Shown here: piece after piece, positions 40,901 to 55,547 of the stretch | How positions within the stretch are numbered: position 1 is the first letter of the stretch | Layout: each line of letters starts with the position of its first letter | Origin: Cryptomeria japonica | Taxonomy: Eukaryota; Streptophyta; Pinopsida; Cupressales; Cupressaceae | Length of the DNA stretch: 64,000 nucleotides | Direction of reading: 5' to 3' | Assembly: GCF_030272615.1 (NCBI RefSeq) | Contig: NW_026729288.1 | Coordinates: 49,939 to 113,938, forward strand | Program-made: the position numbers and the translations under genes | Notes under the pieces: model-generated | Database searches by the model: none | The model's input: only the letters and a program-made list of their open reading frames with translations | What the model was told of the DNA's origin: nothing

Positions 40901-41667
40901 ATCAAATCGAATATTCCATTCTAATCTCACCATCGCTGATTTTTGTTCTCTTCACTTATGTGCCGATCCAATGCACTATGCTACTGATGTGAACATTCAG
41001 AAAGCCAAAATTGGTATCTTCTACATCTACACCTTCCACTTGTATGTGGTCAAATTTTGTGCCTACAATGTTATACATAATATTTCGCACCCCTTTGTGA
41101 TTTATAACAATATGTCACCCCTGTAATACCACAAGACTATTTAATAAAGAGTATGTTGACTGAATAAGATTTATGTATTTGAAATATGCTTCTTTTTTGT
41201 TGTGAGCATGTACTATGTTTTTCATCAACTCAAGACATTATTGTTGCAGTTTCTTAAGAATTTGAGTATCTGCAGTAGTTGCATAGAATGAAAATGAGCA
41301 AGCTTCAAAGACATAGGTTATATAGACATCGAAGGCATGAAAGAAGAGGTCGTGAAGCTTTAGAATGAACTGATGTATGAAGCTTTATTTTATTAGATCA
41401 TTTATAAATGCATGGGAAAAGTAGAAGATTATGATATTTGCAGATCTCACTGATAATGTATGAGTTATATCTATTATCTTATTCTTGATGGAAATGCGAT
41501 TGCCAATTTCTCAATATGACGACACTTTTATCTTCTTCGTATCAATCAACAAATACCTTGAGATATTGGAAATTATATTCAAAATGCGCTTACAACTTAC
41601 CTTAAAATGTGTTACAGCAAAGTTAAATTTTAATGTTGTCATCAAAGGGACAAAACGACATCAATAT

Positions 41668-41887
41668 TTAATTTTCAATCTTTGGAATATGATGAGGACA
41701 TACTGATGTCCAAAACAGATGCTATGAATGGCACAAGAGGACGCCAATAACCCTAAAATGATAGTTTTATTCAACGGTTAATTTTCAATCTTTGGAATAT
41801 GATGAGGACATGCTGATGTCCAAAACAGATGCTATGAATGGCACAAGAGGACGCCAATAACCCTAAAATGACAGTTTTATTCAACGG
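41668..41887. repeat. 110-bp tandem duplication, unit 4
   Basis: Copies at 41668-41777 and 41778-41887, as in unit 1. Confidence 0.93.
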
Positions 41888-41944
41888 TGAGAAAAAAGAA
41901 TTGGGAAAGACGGTCTTCATTGGGAGACCTCTTGTTTGTTTTGT

Positions 41945-42705
41945 TTAGTATGCGAATTTCTTTTGAATGTAATTCACCAGTTCCTGGGTGATGCGGAAGG
42001 CCTTGCTCAAAACGGAATCGGGGAGAGGGGGATTCGCCGCAAACAGAGAATTGGCGATTGTCTGAACTCCGGGAAACTGGCTGCTCAATCCAGCTATGGC
42101 CACTGCATTTTCATGCCCCACATTCTGCTGGAAATGAACAAGTGCCTTTGGAAACACAAACACATCTCCCTTCTCCAAAGTTTTGCTGAAAAATTTGTTG
42201 CTGGTGTCAATGAAACCCACAAGAAGCTGGCCTTCCAGTAAAACAAGAACTTCGGTGGCTCTTGGGTGTGTGTGAGGAGGATTTATTCCACCCACTGCGT
42301 AGTCGATGCGGACCAACGATATTCCAAACGTATTGAGGCCTGGTATCTGTTTAACGTTCGCCATCGTTACGTTGGAGCCCACATCATTGTCGGTGTTCCC
42401 TGCCTGCCCAAGTCCCCGGAAGAAGAAATCGTTTGCTGAAACTTGCATTGGGTCTTTGCAAACGAACCCGTTCACCAAAACTGTTTAAAACAAGATCAAA
42501 TCAATCTGTCTGTTAGTAACTCGACTCGTCTAATAAGCAAATCATTATCATTGTTTATGTATAAATATTCTCACTCACCGTTGCTTTCCTCATCTGCAAC
42601 GCAGAAATCTTGCAAGGGATCCGGATCCCCTGCCATGACCCTGTCGCTGTAACAGCATATCAACAGAAAAAGTCCCAACGTGAAGTAAATCATGCGGTTA
42701 GCCAT
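41945..42705 (-). CDS. GLP: Germin-like protein (cupin), copy 4
   Basis: Exons 42705-42579 and 42480-41945 encode a 220-residue protein identical to copy 1, with the same intron and leader. It carries the full Mn site, both cysteines and the secretion signal. Together with copy 1 it represents the common form of the protein in this array. Confidence 0.95.
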
Positions 42706-42869
42706 TGTAATAGAAACGCAGACACAAGAGATCGGGATATGAATGTCTATTACAAACCCATTACACGCTTTATATAGCCCAAACCATAACTCTCCGCAAA
42801 GACTAATTCATCTTGACTCCGTATATTTCACGGATCCTTCCAGAGTTGTTGCTCTTTTCCTTACGTCAC
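42706..42869 (-). promoter_or_regulatory. Promoter and 5' leader of germin-like gene copy 4
   Basis: TATATAAA at 42776-42769 and the TGACG site near 42861-42869. No difference from copy 1 was seen. Confidence 0.7.
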
Positions 42870-45473
42870 ACTAAGTCTTACTGCATGTGGTTGTCTCGCC
42901 TGCTACCGCAGATGCATTCTCACCATCCTTTCATTAACGTTGAAATTTTCTATCTTCTCCCTGCCCTGCTGCGTATGCCTATCTCAAGATCAACTTACCT
43001 CCTGCCTTACACGTATTCTCGCCATCGCCATCATTTTAGTAATGTGGAATTGTTTAGACTTAATTGGAACGGTGGGCTTCTTCAAAGGAAACAATATATA
43101 AATCTTTCTCCACCGTGGGAGAATCGGTATGAGAGGAAAGTTTCTTTCTTGGAGTTGGATATTGGCCTAAAGACTGTCCATGCTTTGTACCCTTTTTCAA
43201 TGAGATTTTTATCTCTCGTCATTTAAATTAATTTATGTTATTCAATGTTTATTTCTCAGATTGTCTATGTTCTAGGACAGAAAAACATTGCTCAAAATAA
43301 CTTATGTTCATTTACTTTACATTGAATGCGTCGATTAGAATATCTATTTCACATCCATCTACAATTTTGAAGTCAAGTAGGTGTATTACTTTTCTTTAGC
43401 AGTTTTGGAGACCTAAATTATAGGTTTAAGACAACATATGCAAACATAAGAACCAATTTATGGAGGATAAATGTATAAGAAGATAGATTTTGGAGAGGTA
43501 TTCTACAAGAAAAAAAACTTTTTGGTGGTGTTGAGAATCCCATCTTGGAAGAGACCATGTTGTCCAAGGGATCTAGTATTTAGAATTATTTAAGATCGTT
43601 TTATTTTTCCAAACCCTAGAGGGTAGATGGGTAGCGGAAATAGAATCAGGTTTTGACATTACAATTCACTAGAATCCATCACCTCTATAAGATATAACCT
43701 TATTAAGACGTTGATGTCTGATTTTCAGAATGTCATGGGTGAGTAGTTTGAATGCATCTTGAACTACCTTGGGTCAAGGTACAACAGTGACTAAAAATCG
43801 TACCGCTTCCAATACTCATAACTATAATGAATGTAAACCGCGATATTTTAGAGAAAAGAGCCTTCATTCTCAAACTGTTGATGGGTGCGAAAACATTGCT
43901 CACGTTGCGTTGAGTGCGTTGCTTAGATTGTCTCTTTCACATCCATCTACAGTTGAACTCGGCCAAAACTTAATCTTTAGGTGAGTGTGTTGTTGTAAAT
44001 GAAGTGCATTGTTGTAAATGAAGTAGGTGTCTTTTCTAGCAGTTTTGGAGATCAAAATTTTACCTTTAGGTGAGTGAATTCTCTTTAATAAAGTAGGTTT
44101 ACTACTTTTTCTAATGTTTGAGATCTGTCTATTTCCATTTTTCGACACCAAAACTTTTCGTCCAGTTGACTGCATTGTCCTCTCGATTCTCCTTTTAACA
44201 AAGTACATACAGTTGATTTAGATGATTTATTTTTTATTATTTTTGTGAGATATATGTTTATTTAATATTTTTTTTAACTTAATGTTTTGATGAATTAGTT
44301 GTTTGGGGTAACTAAATAGGAAAATATAATATTAAAGATTAGTTTTTTCCTCTTACTTCAATCAAATATATGAGAAAAGTATTTCATATTGATTAGACAT
44401 TTCATTTTATTTATTTTTATTTATATTGATTGAATTTTCTTTTCTTTTATATCAAATAATATGACAATTATAAATAGTTTATAAAAAATATTCAATTTGA
44501 GAAGTAAAAAATGCGTTAAAAGTGATATATTGGGATGATTCTTGGTTGGGAAACGTTTAGTTCCATGATCCCTTGTTTACCTATCAAGAATTATCTTTTT
44601 ACTCTCTTTGGATAAGGGTGGCTAACTAATGAACTTTTTACAATTAAGAAATCAAAGTGATCAACAATCGAATATAAGGAACAAAGAGAGTGAGAGGGGG
44701 AATAAAATTCTACACCTGATCGATTCATGATTATAATAAGTGGTTCATATTATAGAAGAGCAAGTCAATAAAACAGTTTGGTCATATTTTACGCTAGTAT
44801 AATCTCAGTTTTCTTGATAACTACTCGAGTACATTTTTTTTTAATATCTCTCATAGGTTTTACCTTGTCTTTCATACCACACTCACAATCTCCAATTCCC
44901 CATTGAGTTTCCACAAATGACTAATACGAAAGGTAAATCTACATCCATGTAAGAGCATGGACACCGGGAGTGATCTAATATTGGATGCAATTAAGTGAGG
45001 AATATTTTTTGAATGAATCCCTATACTTTTGGACCCTTTAATGACATGGTTTGCATAAGTAAGAAAATGTTTATTAATGTAGAGAGCATGGTTTTAGGTA
45101 CTTTTCTATGTGGAGGTGATACAAATATGCATGGGTAGCCTATGCGGTTACAGATGATTGTGGTTCTTCCATCAACGCTATTCTCTTTTTTATTGAATGA
45201 TATGGTGTAATAGAAAAGTCAAGAATATACAAGTAGCAATTGCACCTTGGTGTGCAATATGTACGCCGAATAGATGTGGAATGATTATTAAAAAAAATTG
45301 ATCTATTTTTTCATATATTTGTGCAACACGTGAGATAAATTAGCAAACCATTTAGTAAATGATATTATTTATTCAACAAAGGTCCCAACATTTGAAAAAA
45401 TTATAGATCCAAATCAACTATGCATCTACTTAAACGGACAAATGCAATCAAACAAAACCCTTAAACCGGGAAT

Positions 45474-46171
45474 ATAATCGAGTTCCATTACCAATATTCT
45501 TATGTTTTGTTTGAAATAGGGAGAGAAGGAGAGAGGGAGATATAGGGATATAAAGAGAGAGATAGAGGAGGAAGAGTGAGGGAAAGATAAAGGAGTGAGG
45601 AGATAGAGTTAGGCGATAAATATAGAGAGGAAGATAGAGATCGAGATTGATATAGATATGGAGAAGAATAGGGATATGGATATGAGAGGAAGAGATAAAG
45701 AGAGAGGAGAGAGAAATAGATAGAGATAGAAGAGATAAATATATAGAGAGGGGGAGAGAGAATGAGCGAGGGATAACTTTGAATCAATTGTGCATTCATT
45801 AATACAAACCAGACATAAGTGAAAGAAAACCTTTCAATCAAAAGATAATTGAACTCCATTACCAATAGGCTCATGTTATGTTTGCAATAGTGAGAGGGGA
45901 GAGATGAATAGATAAAGAGAGCGAGACATGTCTGGAGATAGGGTGACAGAGGAAGAGAGAGCTAGAGAGGGAGGTGGCAAAGAAATAGATGGTTAAAGAG
46001 AGTGAGACGTGCCTAGATAGAGTGAGAGAGGATGAAAAGGACAAATAAAGAGAGATATAGTTGTAGAGGGATAAGGAGAAATTAAGATAAAGATTAGGAG
46101 ATAGAAACGGATAGAAAAGAAGAGATACAAAGATACAAAAGGGGAGAGAGAGAGAGAGGGAGGGAGGGATA
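45474..46171 (+). repeat. GA-rich polypurine tract, unit 4
   Basis: Same two-block purine tract, same length as in the other units. Confidence 0.85.
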
Positions 46172-49146
46172 TTTTTGGGCCAATTTGTAATTCAAACTCA
46201 TTAATGAAGATGTTAACATAGGTTGACACCTAGTATGGTGGTTATACCTTTTGTAAATCTTTGAACCAATAGTAATAGTATTAACATAGTATTGAATTAT
46301 TTGTAATTGCCATGTATAACCTCATTTTGTGTGTTTTGTCACGTATGCACTATCCTTTAGTGCATTATCCACTTACACTTCTCAGTACATAATACATCTG
46401 AGGAATTTTGTAGATAGAGTGGCAAGGGAAGAAGTTACATAGAAGTTGTATACTTCAACACTTCTCTTGTTTGTATTTATTTCTCACATTTGGGAGTCTT
46501 AAATTACACACTATAATTATTTTCTCGATATCCATACTTGCCTTGCTTTAGCTTTACAAACAACCTTATGACCACACATAATAAGGTCAAGTCATCCTAA
46601 AGCCCATACAACCTTGCATCCCTCTAATGACATGTGTGGTTAATAATCACATTCTAAACTGAATTAACAATAGCTTCGATTTTATGTCCAACGACCATTA
46701 AGTTTAATTTAATCTAAATTGTTCTGTTGATCTAGATTCTCCTTTAAATAAGAATAATATTTAAGAAGTCATAAACATATAATTTAATATTAAATTTTTT
46801 AAATACATAATTAATTATTTTAATATTATAAACTTTTAAAAGCAATAAATATTAATAGATAAAAATTTCAAAATAAATTAAAACAAATTATTTTTAAAAT
46901 TCAAAATATAATTTAAAAATAATAATATATAGAACTTTTTACATTTTTAAAAATACTAAAAAATCGAACTATTTCAACAATGAGGTTTAGACCAACCATG
47001 CACTACAATTTGCAATCAACAAATAACAAATGGTATGAGCACTAAGTAATTCATCATATATCTTCGCATTTCTCCATCATAATCAGTAAAATTCAATTAA
47101 CTTTGAGAAGTAACAAGAACCCATGCAAAATGTAGAAAGACAGCACAAACATCCACCATATCTTCAACAAAACTTATGTATTAATTTCAACAAGTCTTGG
47201 AAACAATCTCTAGCTTCCTCCTCCTACTCTACTTTCTAACAGTTCTGCTCTACTCTATTATCCACCTATTAACCTTTAAAAATGAGAAGGCAAACCTTAT
47301 ATAGAAGTCTTGATACAAATGAATGTCCGAGATTGATTTGAATTTAATGGCCGAGATTTAACCATGAAACCCTAATTAGGGCTAGTTATAACAACAACCA
47401 CTTTAACCAATGAGAAAACTACAACACTTTGGGCACATGTCCCTCTTTGAATGTGGATCAATGAGAAATGAGATTAGGTACATTGAATAATATTTGATGT
47501 AATGCCATATGTCACTTGCTCCTCCTTTGATGAGTTAGGTTCAATACACCTACAAGAACTGACTTGGCATCACTGAATTGGTCTATGATGATCAAGCACC
47601 ACCTTAGCTTGCATGTCTCCCTAGCAATATGTCGACACTCCACATCATCCAATTGCTTGATGTGATGGTTCATATTCTCAAATTGCATCCTCTTGAAAAT
47701 CAAGTTTCTAGCTTTGATTAACTCTTCTAAAACTATTTATAACATGTAATTTTTTTCATATCAGTTATCTTTTTCTTGAATAATATTTTAGGAGATTGAC
47801 AAAATACCTAGGTTTACATTTATTATACTTTTAGTATTGTTATCTATTCTTTCATTGTGGTAGATGTAAAATGTTTCTATCGTAATTTTGTGGGATACAT
47901 ATATGACTAATCCATTACAATACAAGGAACATTTTGGAGCACCAACAACAACTACGTATTTAGACTTTGTTAGTGTATCTGAATGTTCCTTCTAGATAAA
48001 TTTTAGAGTTGATATTAGCTTGTTAGGATGTTGGTTTCTTGGGATTCTATGCCTGTGTGTGATGACATTTCATTATATTAATTAAAATATTTCTAATTGA
48101 TAGAGTTTCTATTTTATTTATGATTTTAATATACATATTTATATAATTTATAAAAAACTTTTCAATAAAATATTTAATATATTTATAAAAATCTTTATCA
48201 TAATAATGTATATTTAATTCAAATAAAAATTTCTATCTTAATTTGTTTTAAATTTAATGAAAAATAAATAAATAAGTATAAATTATTTTGTAATTTATGA
48301 AATAGGCTCATGACAATAACTGCATAGTTACTCTCTAGTTGGTATGATGTCAAAAAAATTAGATGCACGTAACATCATTTGGCTACCAGTTGGAGGAATT
48401 GTTGAAGAGATTGTATGGTTAATTAGTAACTTATATTTCATAAGTTTTATTTTTCAAAAAGCTTTGAATGAAACCTACACTAGATGTGTGTGCATGTAAC
48501 CACCCAGATGATGGAACTTTACTACATTTTGTGTAGTATAATTCACGAAATGATACTTCATCATTAAAATATGTGAACAATTTTTAAAATAACCAAATTG
48601 GAAAGAGCATAAACAATACGGGGGCAAAAAGAACACAAAATATGCACTAGGAACTATTATTGTCTTCCTCCATAAAAGCCTCCACAAAAAAGTGCTTGTA
48701 ATAGGAATAAATCTCTGGAAGCAATTATTCTCATCCAAAATTCATGTAACAAAGATTCATAGTTGACAAAGGATCTTTTCATCAGCAATGGAACAAGGGA
48801 CACTATAGCCTAAAAAGGCAAACGTGACTACCAAAATAAAGTAAAACTAGATGAGGCCATGAGGCAAAACAAAATCTCCACATGCCCTCTAATGCTAGAT
48901 AACCGGTCTAAGTGGTGCAAAACATGACCTTGAAGAACTCAAGTAACGGTAAAAAAAGGTTAAAAATTAGACCAAGAAGGAGTCTTGCGGCCTTGTAAAT
49001 AGCCAAAATGACATTCATGCAAGGAAAAATTAATAGAGAAAGACAAAACAGTTTTATTCAAATTGTTCAAAATTCATGCAAAAATAGATAAGCAACATAT
49101 GCAACTCTAAGATTGACCAAAAATTGATTTGATTTGACAATATTTA

Positions 49147-50664
49147 TGTTAACAACAGCCAAGAGGGGAGAATGAGAGGGGGGTGAATCAGTCTTCACCG
49201 GAATAACAAACTTTACCGCAAAACACAGATTTGATAAACTGCAGTAATAAGACAGATAAGAAAATTAATAGCACAACACACAACACTAAGATTTTGATGC
49301 GCAAAACCCAGTTAAGCGAAAAACCATGGTGGGAACCTACCCACAGTAAGATGATACTCTACAATAGTATGTGAAAATATTACAATGAGGAATGCACATG
49401 CATTCAGGCACACTGCCTAGAGCTCACTGCTCAAATAATATTTGCTCGGAAGGCTACAACCCTTAGGGAAGTCTCACTGACTCGCAATAAGATTTGGACT
49501 ACAATTCGAAAGAAATGAACGGAAAGAATAGCATCTCCAAATAGAATCTCACCACAAACTCAACATCGAAGGATACATCACATGTTCGCACACAAACCTC
49601 TCTCTGATAATGAAGACACAACATCAAACAACCAAATTACATGACTATATCACCTATATATATAATTTATCAACCTTGATAACAAGGTCGGCTAAACCCT
49701 CAACCCTCAATTACAAAATTACATCACACGATACAAACACTGACCACCAGACCAATATAGTGGTTTACATAGCATAGCATGGTTCTAGGTCAAATTCCCA
49801 AACACATAACTCCACCGAAAATCACGCAAAGATCAATCGCAACACGCTACACCACCAGAAATGGTGCATAACACACAAATCATCACTGGTTGATAGAAAC
49901 CACCAAAAACTCACACAATGATAAATACAGATTGCCAAAACAAATAGGACATAATTAAAAAAAATACCAGCAAGCACATTAGAATCATCCACAATAGCTG
50001 CACCAACACTACTTTTCAAATCTTCATCGGTCAACGTCTGAAAGCTAAAGAACACAACCAATCAACAACGGCCAGGAAGAAAGATAACTTGCGGAGAACC
50101 AAATCATGATTCAACTGAAATTAAGATACACAAGACCTTCCCAAGAAATATCCCAAAATCTCAGCACCAGATCTGATCACACCAAAATATACCAGAGGAT
50201 ATACCGAACTCTGCGAAACAGTGATCAACAAAGCATCGCTACAAACCGGATCAGAAAATCTTCCCAATCTGCAATCACCAGAGAAAATCATAGGAATATG
50301 TTGACATCAATGACCACAACATATCCTAGCATGACCAACAATATCCAACAATTTATGCCAAAACAACCACTTTATATCACTAGTTCAAATCAAATATCTA
50401 TGCCAAAAGATCAGCCTATGCAAATTTTACCACACCAGAAAGTGCCAAAAAGCCAGCACACAAGGATCGGCTTTTTAATAAAATATCCCAAACCTTTACA
50501 CATGCAGATTGACCATAGTAAAATAATTGATCGTCTTATTAAAATTGAAGACAAATCATCTTTTAGCTAATTAAGCGCTTCCACTATCCACACAATAATG
50601 TGTTCCTAAAAAATCGCCCTACAGTAGAGCTTCAAATTTGTCAACTTGGTCTCCATGATCAACA
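49147..50664 (+). mobile_element. Solo LTR, unit 4
   Basis: Same element with ATTTA flanks at 49142-49146 and 50665-50669. T at 49919 is shared only with unit 5. Confidence 0.85.
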
Positions 50665-53600
50665 ATTTAATAAAAAATATATATAATTTAAAATACACTA
50701 ATCAACCATGAAATAAAATCTCCTGTTTTTATTTTATTATTTATACGATGAATTCTATAAACTTCAATTCATCGGGATTTTTAAAATCACAGTAGAAACA
50801 CCTTCGGATTATCATGTCCTCACAAGAACACAAAAATATTATGGCACAAATCCACATTCCTTTCAGATGCTCAACCTCAATCAAAACCTCTATAAATCTG
50901 CAGTCATAATTAAAATAAATTACAAACATGTGAGTACCAAAAAACTAGTGGAGCTCAAAAAAAGAAAATGCACAGATTGAGATGAATGATAAGCTCTTAA
51001 TATCTTTGATCAACTTAGGGGTGATTAAAAATACATATCTAATACAGTTCCACCTATAATATCAGATGCTATCTAGAATCATGTAATGTTTCATGGATAA
51101 GATTAGCATAACCAGGCATTATTCTAACAACTAACCATCTAGCAAACTTACATAGAAGAATATTCTAGTTAGAATATCATACACTAACAACACATAGCTT
51201 GAAAAATTGGCGTAGGCTATTTTGGGTTCATGGAGGTGCGAGCAAACGTTAATCTATAGTAAGTGAAATTGCTCAAACCCACAAAAAGGTCATTTGGAGC
51301 TCGTCGATTTTGCACAAGTCACGAGTTTTCTCTTGCACAAGTGTTTATCCTTTTGTAGACTACGGTCTTCTTCAGCATGGTTTTCTATGTGGTTTTCTTC
51401 TATTTTTTTGTGTGTGCCTGGTTTATTCGTGTGTGTACCTAATGTTCAGATTGCTTTGGAAAACCAGGTCATTTCCCCTGTTGGTGAACTTTTAACTAGC
51501 ACATTTTTCAAGGACTAGTGCACCCAACACCCCTATTTTGCTAAAATAGGCTCAACTGTTGAGAGATGAAAGTGGACCTTGTAATTTGCATGAATCTAAT
51601 TTGTTTTGTTGTCCCATCACAACAAAATGTTTCGAAAAGGTGTGAACTTCATATAAACACAACTCCCTTTCCCATTCTAGGAATCAATGTACTCAATATA
51701 GAAAACCAAAAAACCTAGTCAATCAAGCATTCAGGGAGCGAAACGATAAAGAAGTCCCAATTTGATTATTCAATCATTGAAATATATGCTATAGCAATTA
51801 TGATCAAGTGTATTATGTAATTCGTACCTAAGATAAGGTGTCATCATTTCACCATTTATCATTTGCTTAGCCTCTTTTCTTGTGGGGGCATGCATCCTAT
51901 CTCATCATTATCATTGTTGAAGAGAGAACACTAATACGCGGTTTGGATAAGGTAATCCCTTATATGAAATAACCATTTCTCCCAATTTTCTCTATCTACA
52001 GGTCCAAATCCGATAACAAGAAAGTTAAAGAAAAGTAGACCAGACATTAGCAGGCATCACAAAACATTGATTGAACGAAAACCCTAAGAACAGGGCACCC
52101 AGCAGTCATTGACCCATATTTTTAAGAGGCAAGTGATCAAATATTGTCGATTTCATTTTCGATCATCTCTCAATTTTCCCTCAACTTTAGACACGGATCT
52201 CCAACGTTTCTCTCTAGTACAATTAGCTTCATATTACAGTCCCAATTTCCTCTCTATGTCTCCATCTCAGATATGTCTTACTCTTTCTATATTTCATCTT
52301 GTATCTACTACATTCTATAAAACTTAGTCATTTTACCATTGTTAGACTAGTTCATCTATAGACACTTCACTGTCTCCATCTCATGCAACAAAAGGAACAG
52401 GAACCTAATTTCGTATCCCTTCCTTAAAGACAACAACTAGTCCTATTCTTATTACCAATTATGTTGTGTCAACTAAGATCTTCTAGCTTACATTGGTCAA
52501 TCGTAGGATCTTGTTTCCTCCATTTCAAGGTTTACATTGATTTATGAGATGGTATGATTATATATGCTACATAAACCAACATTTTTTAAGGTATGATCCC
52601 ATATTGTATTGGTATAAAATTGGTGGTACTGAAACCAACATTGATATAGAAAAAAATAGACATTTTTATTTCTAACGTGTTTCCATCTACATCTTTCACT
52701 TGTCTTGCAATTGTGTACATTCTCATGTAAATACCAACGATGTTATACTCGCGCCCTTTTATGCTTCATACCATAATGTGACTCCTCTAATTCCATAAGA
52801 CCAGGAGTGCGCAAGGAGTGTAATGCTTCGTGTGGTTCGTGCAACTAAACTCGGCTTCTATTTGTCGATATGAGCAAAGGTTGTGTTTTTATCACTTAAA
52901 ATGTGCTTTATATGTTTTCTTAAATGCTCACATATACATACTGGTGGCATAAAATGAAAGTAAGCGTGTAGGACTCAATAGAATATAAAATAGTGACTAG
53001 TGATTTAGAACTTTCCTTGGTGTAACCCAATAAAAAATATTGAAAAGAATGGAGTTGTACCCTCATCTCTAGTATCAATTAAATGCAAGATTCACAAGCC
53101 AACTTCTCAATTTGAGTCTTAAATACAAAGTGGACATTACCTAGCACTTATGTAATTTCGTACAATATTGTATTCTTGTGGAAAGAGCTTGCTTAACAAT
53201 ATGCTCGAGTTCTACGCTCATTGACTAATTCTCTCCAATGACAAAACTTATGTTTCCATGAGTTGAAATCTAGAATCTCCATTTCCAAGTGTTGCACCAT
53301 CTTATTACTCGACGTTTTTCTTCATCCAAATCTATTGATTGATATCTTCATTATTTTATAGTCTCTCTTTTCAATGTCTTCCCCCAAGCTAAACTATGCA
53401 ACCAAATAGCGTTCACTTCCTTGTCAACCTCAATCAAAACCTAGAATAAAATACATGCACCTAGCTATCAAATATGGAATAAAATACATGCACTTGTCTA
53501 AAACAAATTAGCACTCCCCTAAATAAATCATGTAGAAAACTTTCTCCAATACCAACCGATCGATAATCAAATCGAATATTCCATTCTAATCTCACCATCG

Positions 53601-53708
53601 CTGATTTTTGTTCTCTTCACTTATGTGCCGATCCAATGCACTATGCTACTGATGTGAACATTCAGAAAGCCAAAATTGGTATCTTCTACATCTACACCTT
53701 CCACTTGT

Positions 53709-53721
53709 CTTGAAATTTTGT
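53709..53721. other. 13 extra bases found only in unit 5
   Basis: Unit 5 reads CACTTGT-CTTGAAATTTTGT-ATGTGG where units 1-4 read CACTTGTATGTGG. The extra bases match the old paralogous block near 2037-2058 (CACTTGTCTTGCAATTGTGTA) at 19 of 21 positions, so unit 5 most likely keeps the older form. The segment is bounded by TTGT on both sides, the expected footprint of a microhomology deletion in the ancestor of units 1-4. Confidence 0.8.
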
Positions 53722-54345
53722 ATGTGGTCAAATTTTGTGCCTACAATGTTATACATAATATTTCGCACCCCTTTGTGAATTATAACAATATGTCACCCCT
53801 GTAATACCACAAGACTATTTAATAAAGAGTATGTTGACTGAATAAGATTTATGTATTTGAAATATGCTTCTTTTTTGTTGTGAGCATGTACTATGTTTTT
53901 CATCAACTCAAGACATTATTGTTGCAGTTTCTTAAGAATTTGAGTATCTGCAGTAGTTGCATAGAATGAAAATGAGCAAGCTTCAAAGACATAGGTTATA
54001 TAGACATCGAAGGCATGAAAGAAGAGGTCGTGAAGCTTTAGAATGAACTGATGTATGAAGCTTTATTTTATTAGATCATTTATAAATGCATGGGAAAAGT
54101 AGAAGATTATGATATTTGCAGATCTCACTGATAATGTATGAGTTATATCTATTATCTTATTCTTGATGGAAATGCGATTGCCAATTTCTCAATATGACGA
54201 CACTTTTATCTTCTTCGTATCAATCAACAAATACCTTGAGATATTGGAAATTATATTCAAAATGCGCTTACAACTTACCTTAAAATGTGTTACAGCAAAG
54301 TTAAATTTTAATGTTGTCATCAAAGGGACAAAACGACATCAATAT

Positions 54346-54565
54346 TTAATTTTCAATCTTTGGAATATGATGAGGACATACTGATGTCCAAAACAGATGC
54401 TATGAATGGCACAAGAGGACGCCAATAACCCTAAAATGATAGTTTTATTCAACGGTTAATTTTCAATCTTTGGAATATGATGAGGACATGCTGATGTCCA
54501 AAACAGATACTATGAATGGCACAAGAGGACGCCAATAACCCTAAAATGACAGTTTTATTCAACGG
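54346..54565. repeat. 110-bp tandem duplication, unit 5
   Basis: Copies at 54346-54455 and 54456-54565. The second copy has A at 54509, shared only with unit 2. Confidence 0.93.
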
Positions 54566-54622
54566 TGAGAAAAAAGAATTGGGAAAGACGGTCTTCATTG
54601 GGAGACCTCTTGTTTGTTTTGT

Positions 54623-55383
54623 TTAGTATGCGAATTTCTTTTGAATGTAATTCACCAGTTCCTGGGTGATGCGGAAGGCCTTGCTCAAAACGGAATCGGG
54701 GAGAGGGGGATTCGCCGCAAACAGAGAATTGGCGATTGTCTGAACTCCGGGAAACTGGCTGGTCAATCCAGCTATGGCCACTGCATTTTCATGCCCCACA
54801 TTCTGCTGGAAATGAACAAGTGCCTTTGGAAACACAAACACATCTCCCTTCTCCAAAGTTTTGCTGAAAAATTTGTTGCTGGTGTCAATGAAACCCACAA
54901 GAAGCTGGCCTTCCAGTAAAACAAGAACTTCGGTGGCTCTTGGGTGTGTGTGAGGAGGATTTATTCCACCCACTGCGTAGTCGATGCGGACCAACGATAT
55001 TCCAAACGTATTGAGGCCTGGTATCTGTTTAACGTTCGCCATCGTTACGTTGGAGCCCACATCATTGTCGGTGTTCCCTGCCTGCCCAAGTCCCCGGAAG
55101 AAGAAATCGTTTGCTGAAACTTGCATTGGGTCTTTGCAAACGAACCCGTTCACCAAAACTGTTTAAAACAAGATCAAATCAATCTGTCTGTTAGTAACTC
55201 GACTCGTCTAATAAGCAAATCATTATCATTGTTTATGTATAAATATTCTCACTCACCGTTGCTTTCCTCATCTGCAACGCAGAAATCTTGCAAGGGATCC
55301 GGATCCCCTGCCATGACCCTGTCGCTGTAACAGCATATCAACAGAAAAAGTCCCAACGTGAAGTAAATCATGCGGTTAGCCAT
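54623..55383 (-). CDS. GLP: Germin-like protein (cupin), copy 5
   Basis: Exons 55383-55257 and 55158-54623 encode 220 residues. One private base, G at 54762, gives S175T in the segment GLTSQFPG, after the second cupin box. Ser to Thr is conservative and does not touch the metal ligands. Signal peptide, cysteines, intron and start context match copy 1. The unit that carries it is otherwise the most distinct one, because of its 13-bp difference. Confidence 0.95.
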
Positions 55384-55547
55384 TGTAATAGAAACGCAGA
55401 CACAAGAGATCGGGATATGAATGTCTATTACAAACCCATTACACGCTTTATATAGCCCAAACCATAACTCTCCGCAAAGACTAATTCATCTTGACTCCGT
55501 ATATTTCACGGATCCTTCCAGAGTTGTTGCTCTTTTCCTTACGTCAC
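55384..55547 (-). promoter_or_regulatory. Promoter and 5' leader of germin-like gene copy 5
   Basis: TATATAAA at 55454-55447 and the TGACG site near 55539-55547. No difference from copy 1 was seen. Confidence 0.7.

Larger units (their letters stand above)
37996..50660. repeat. Tandem array unit 4 (12,665 bp)
   Basis: Fourth period, same length. I found no base private to this unit, so it is close to a consensus of the array. It shares T at 39038 with unit 1 only, and T at 49919 with unit 5 only. Confidence 0.97.
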
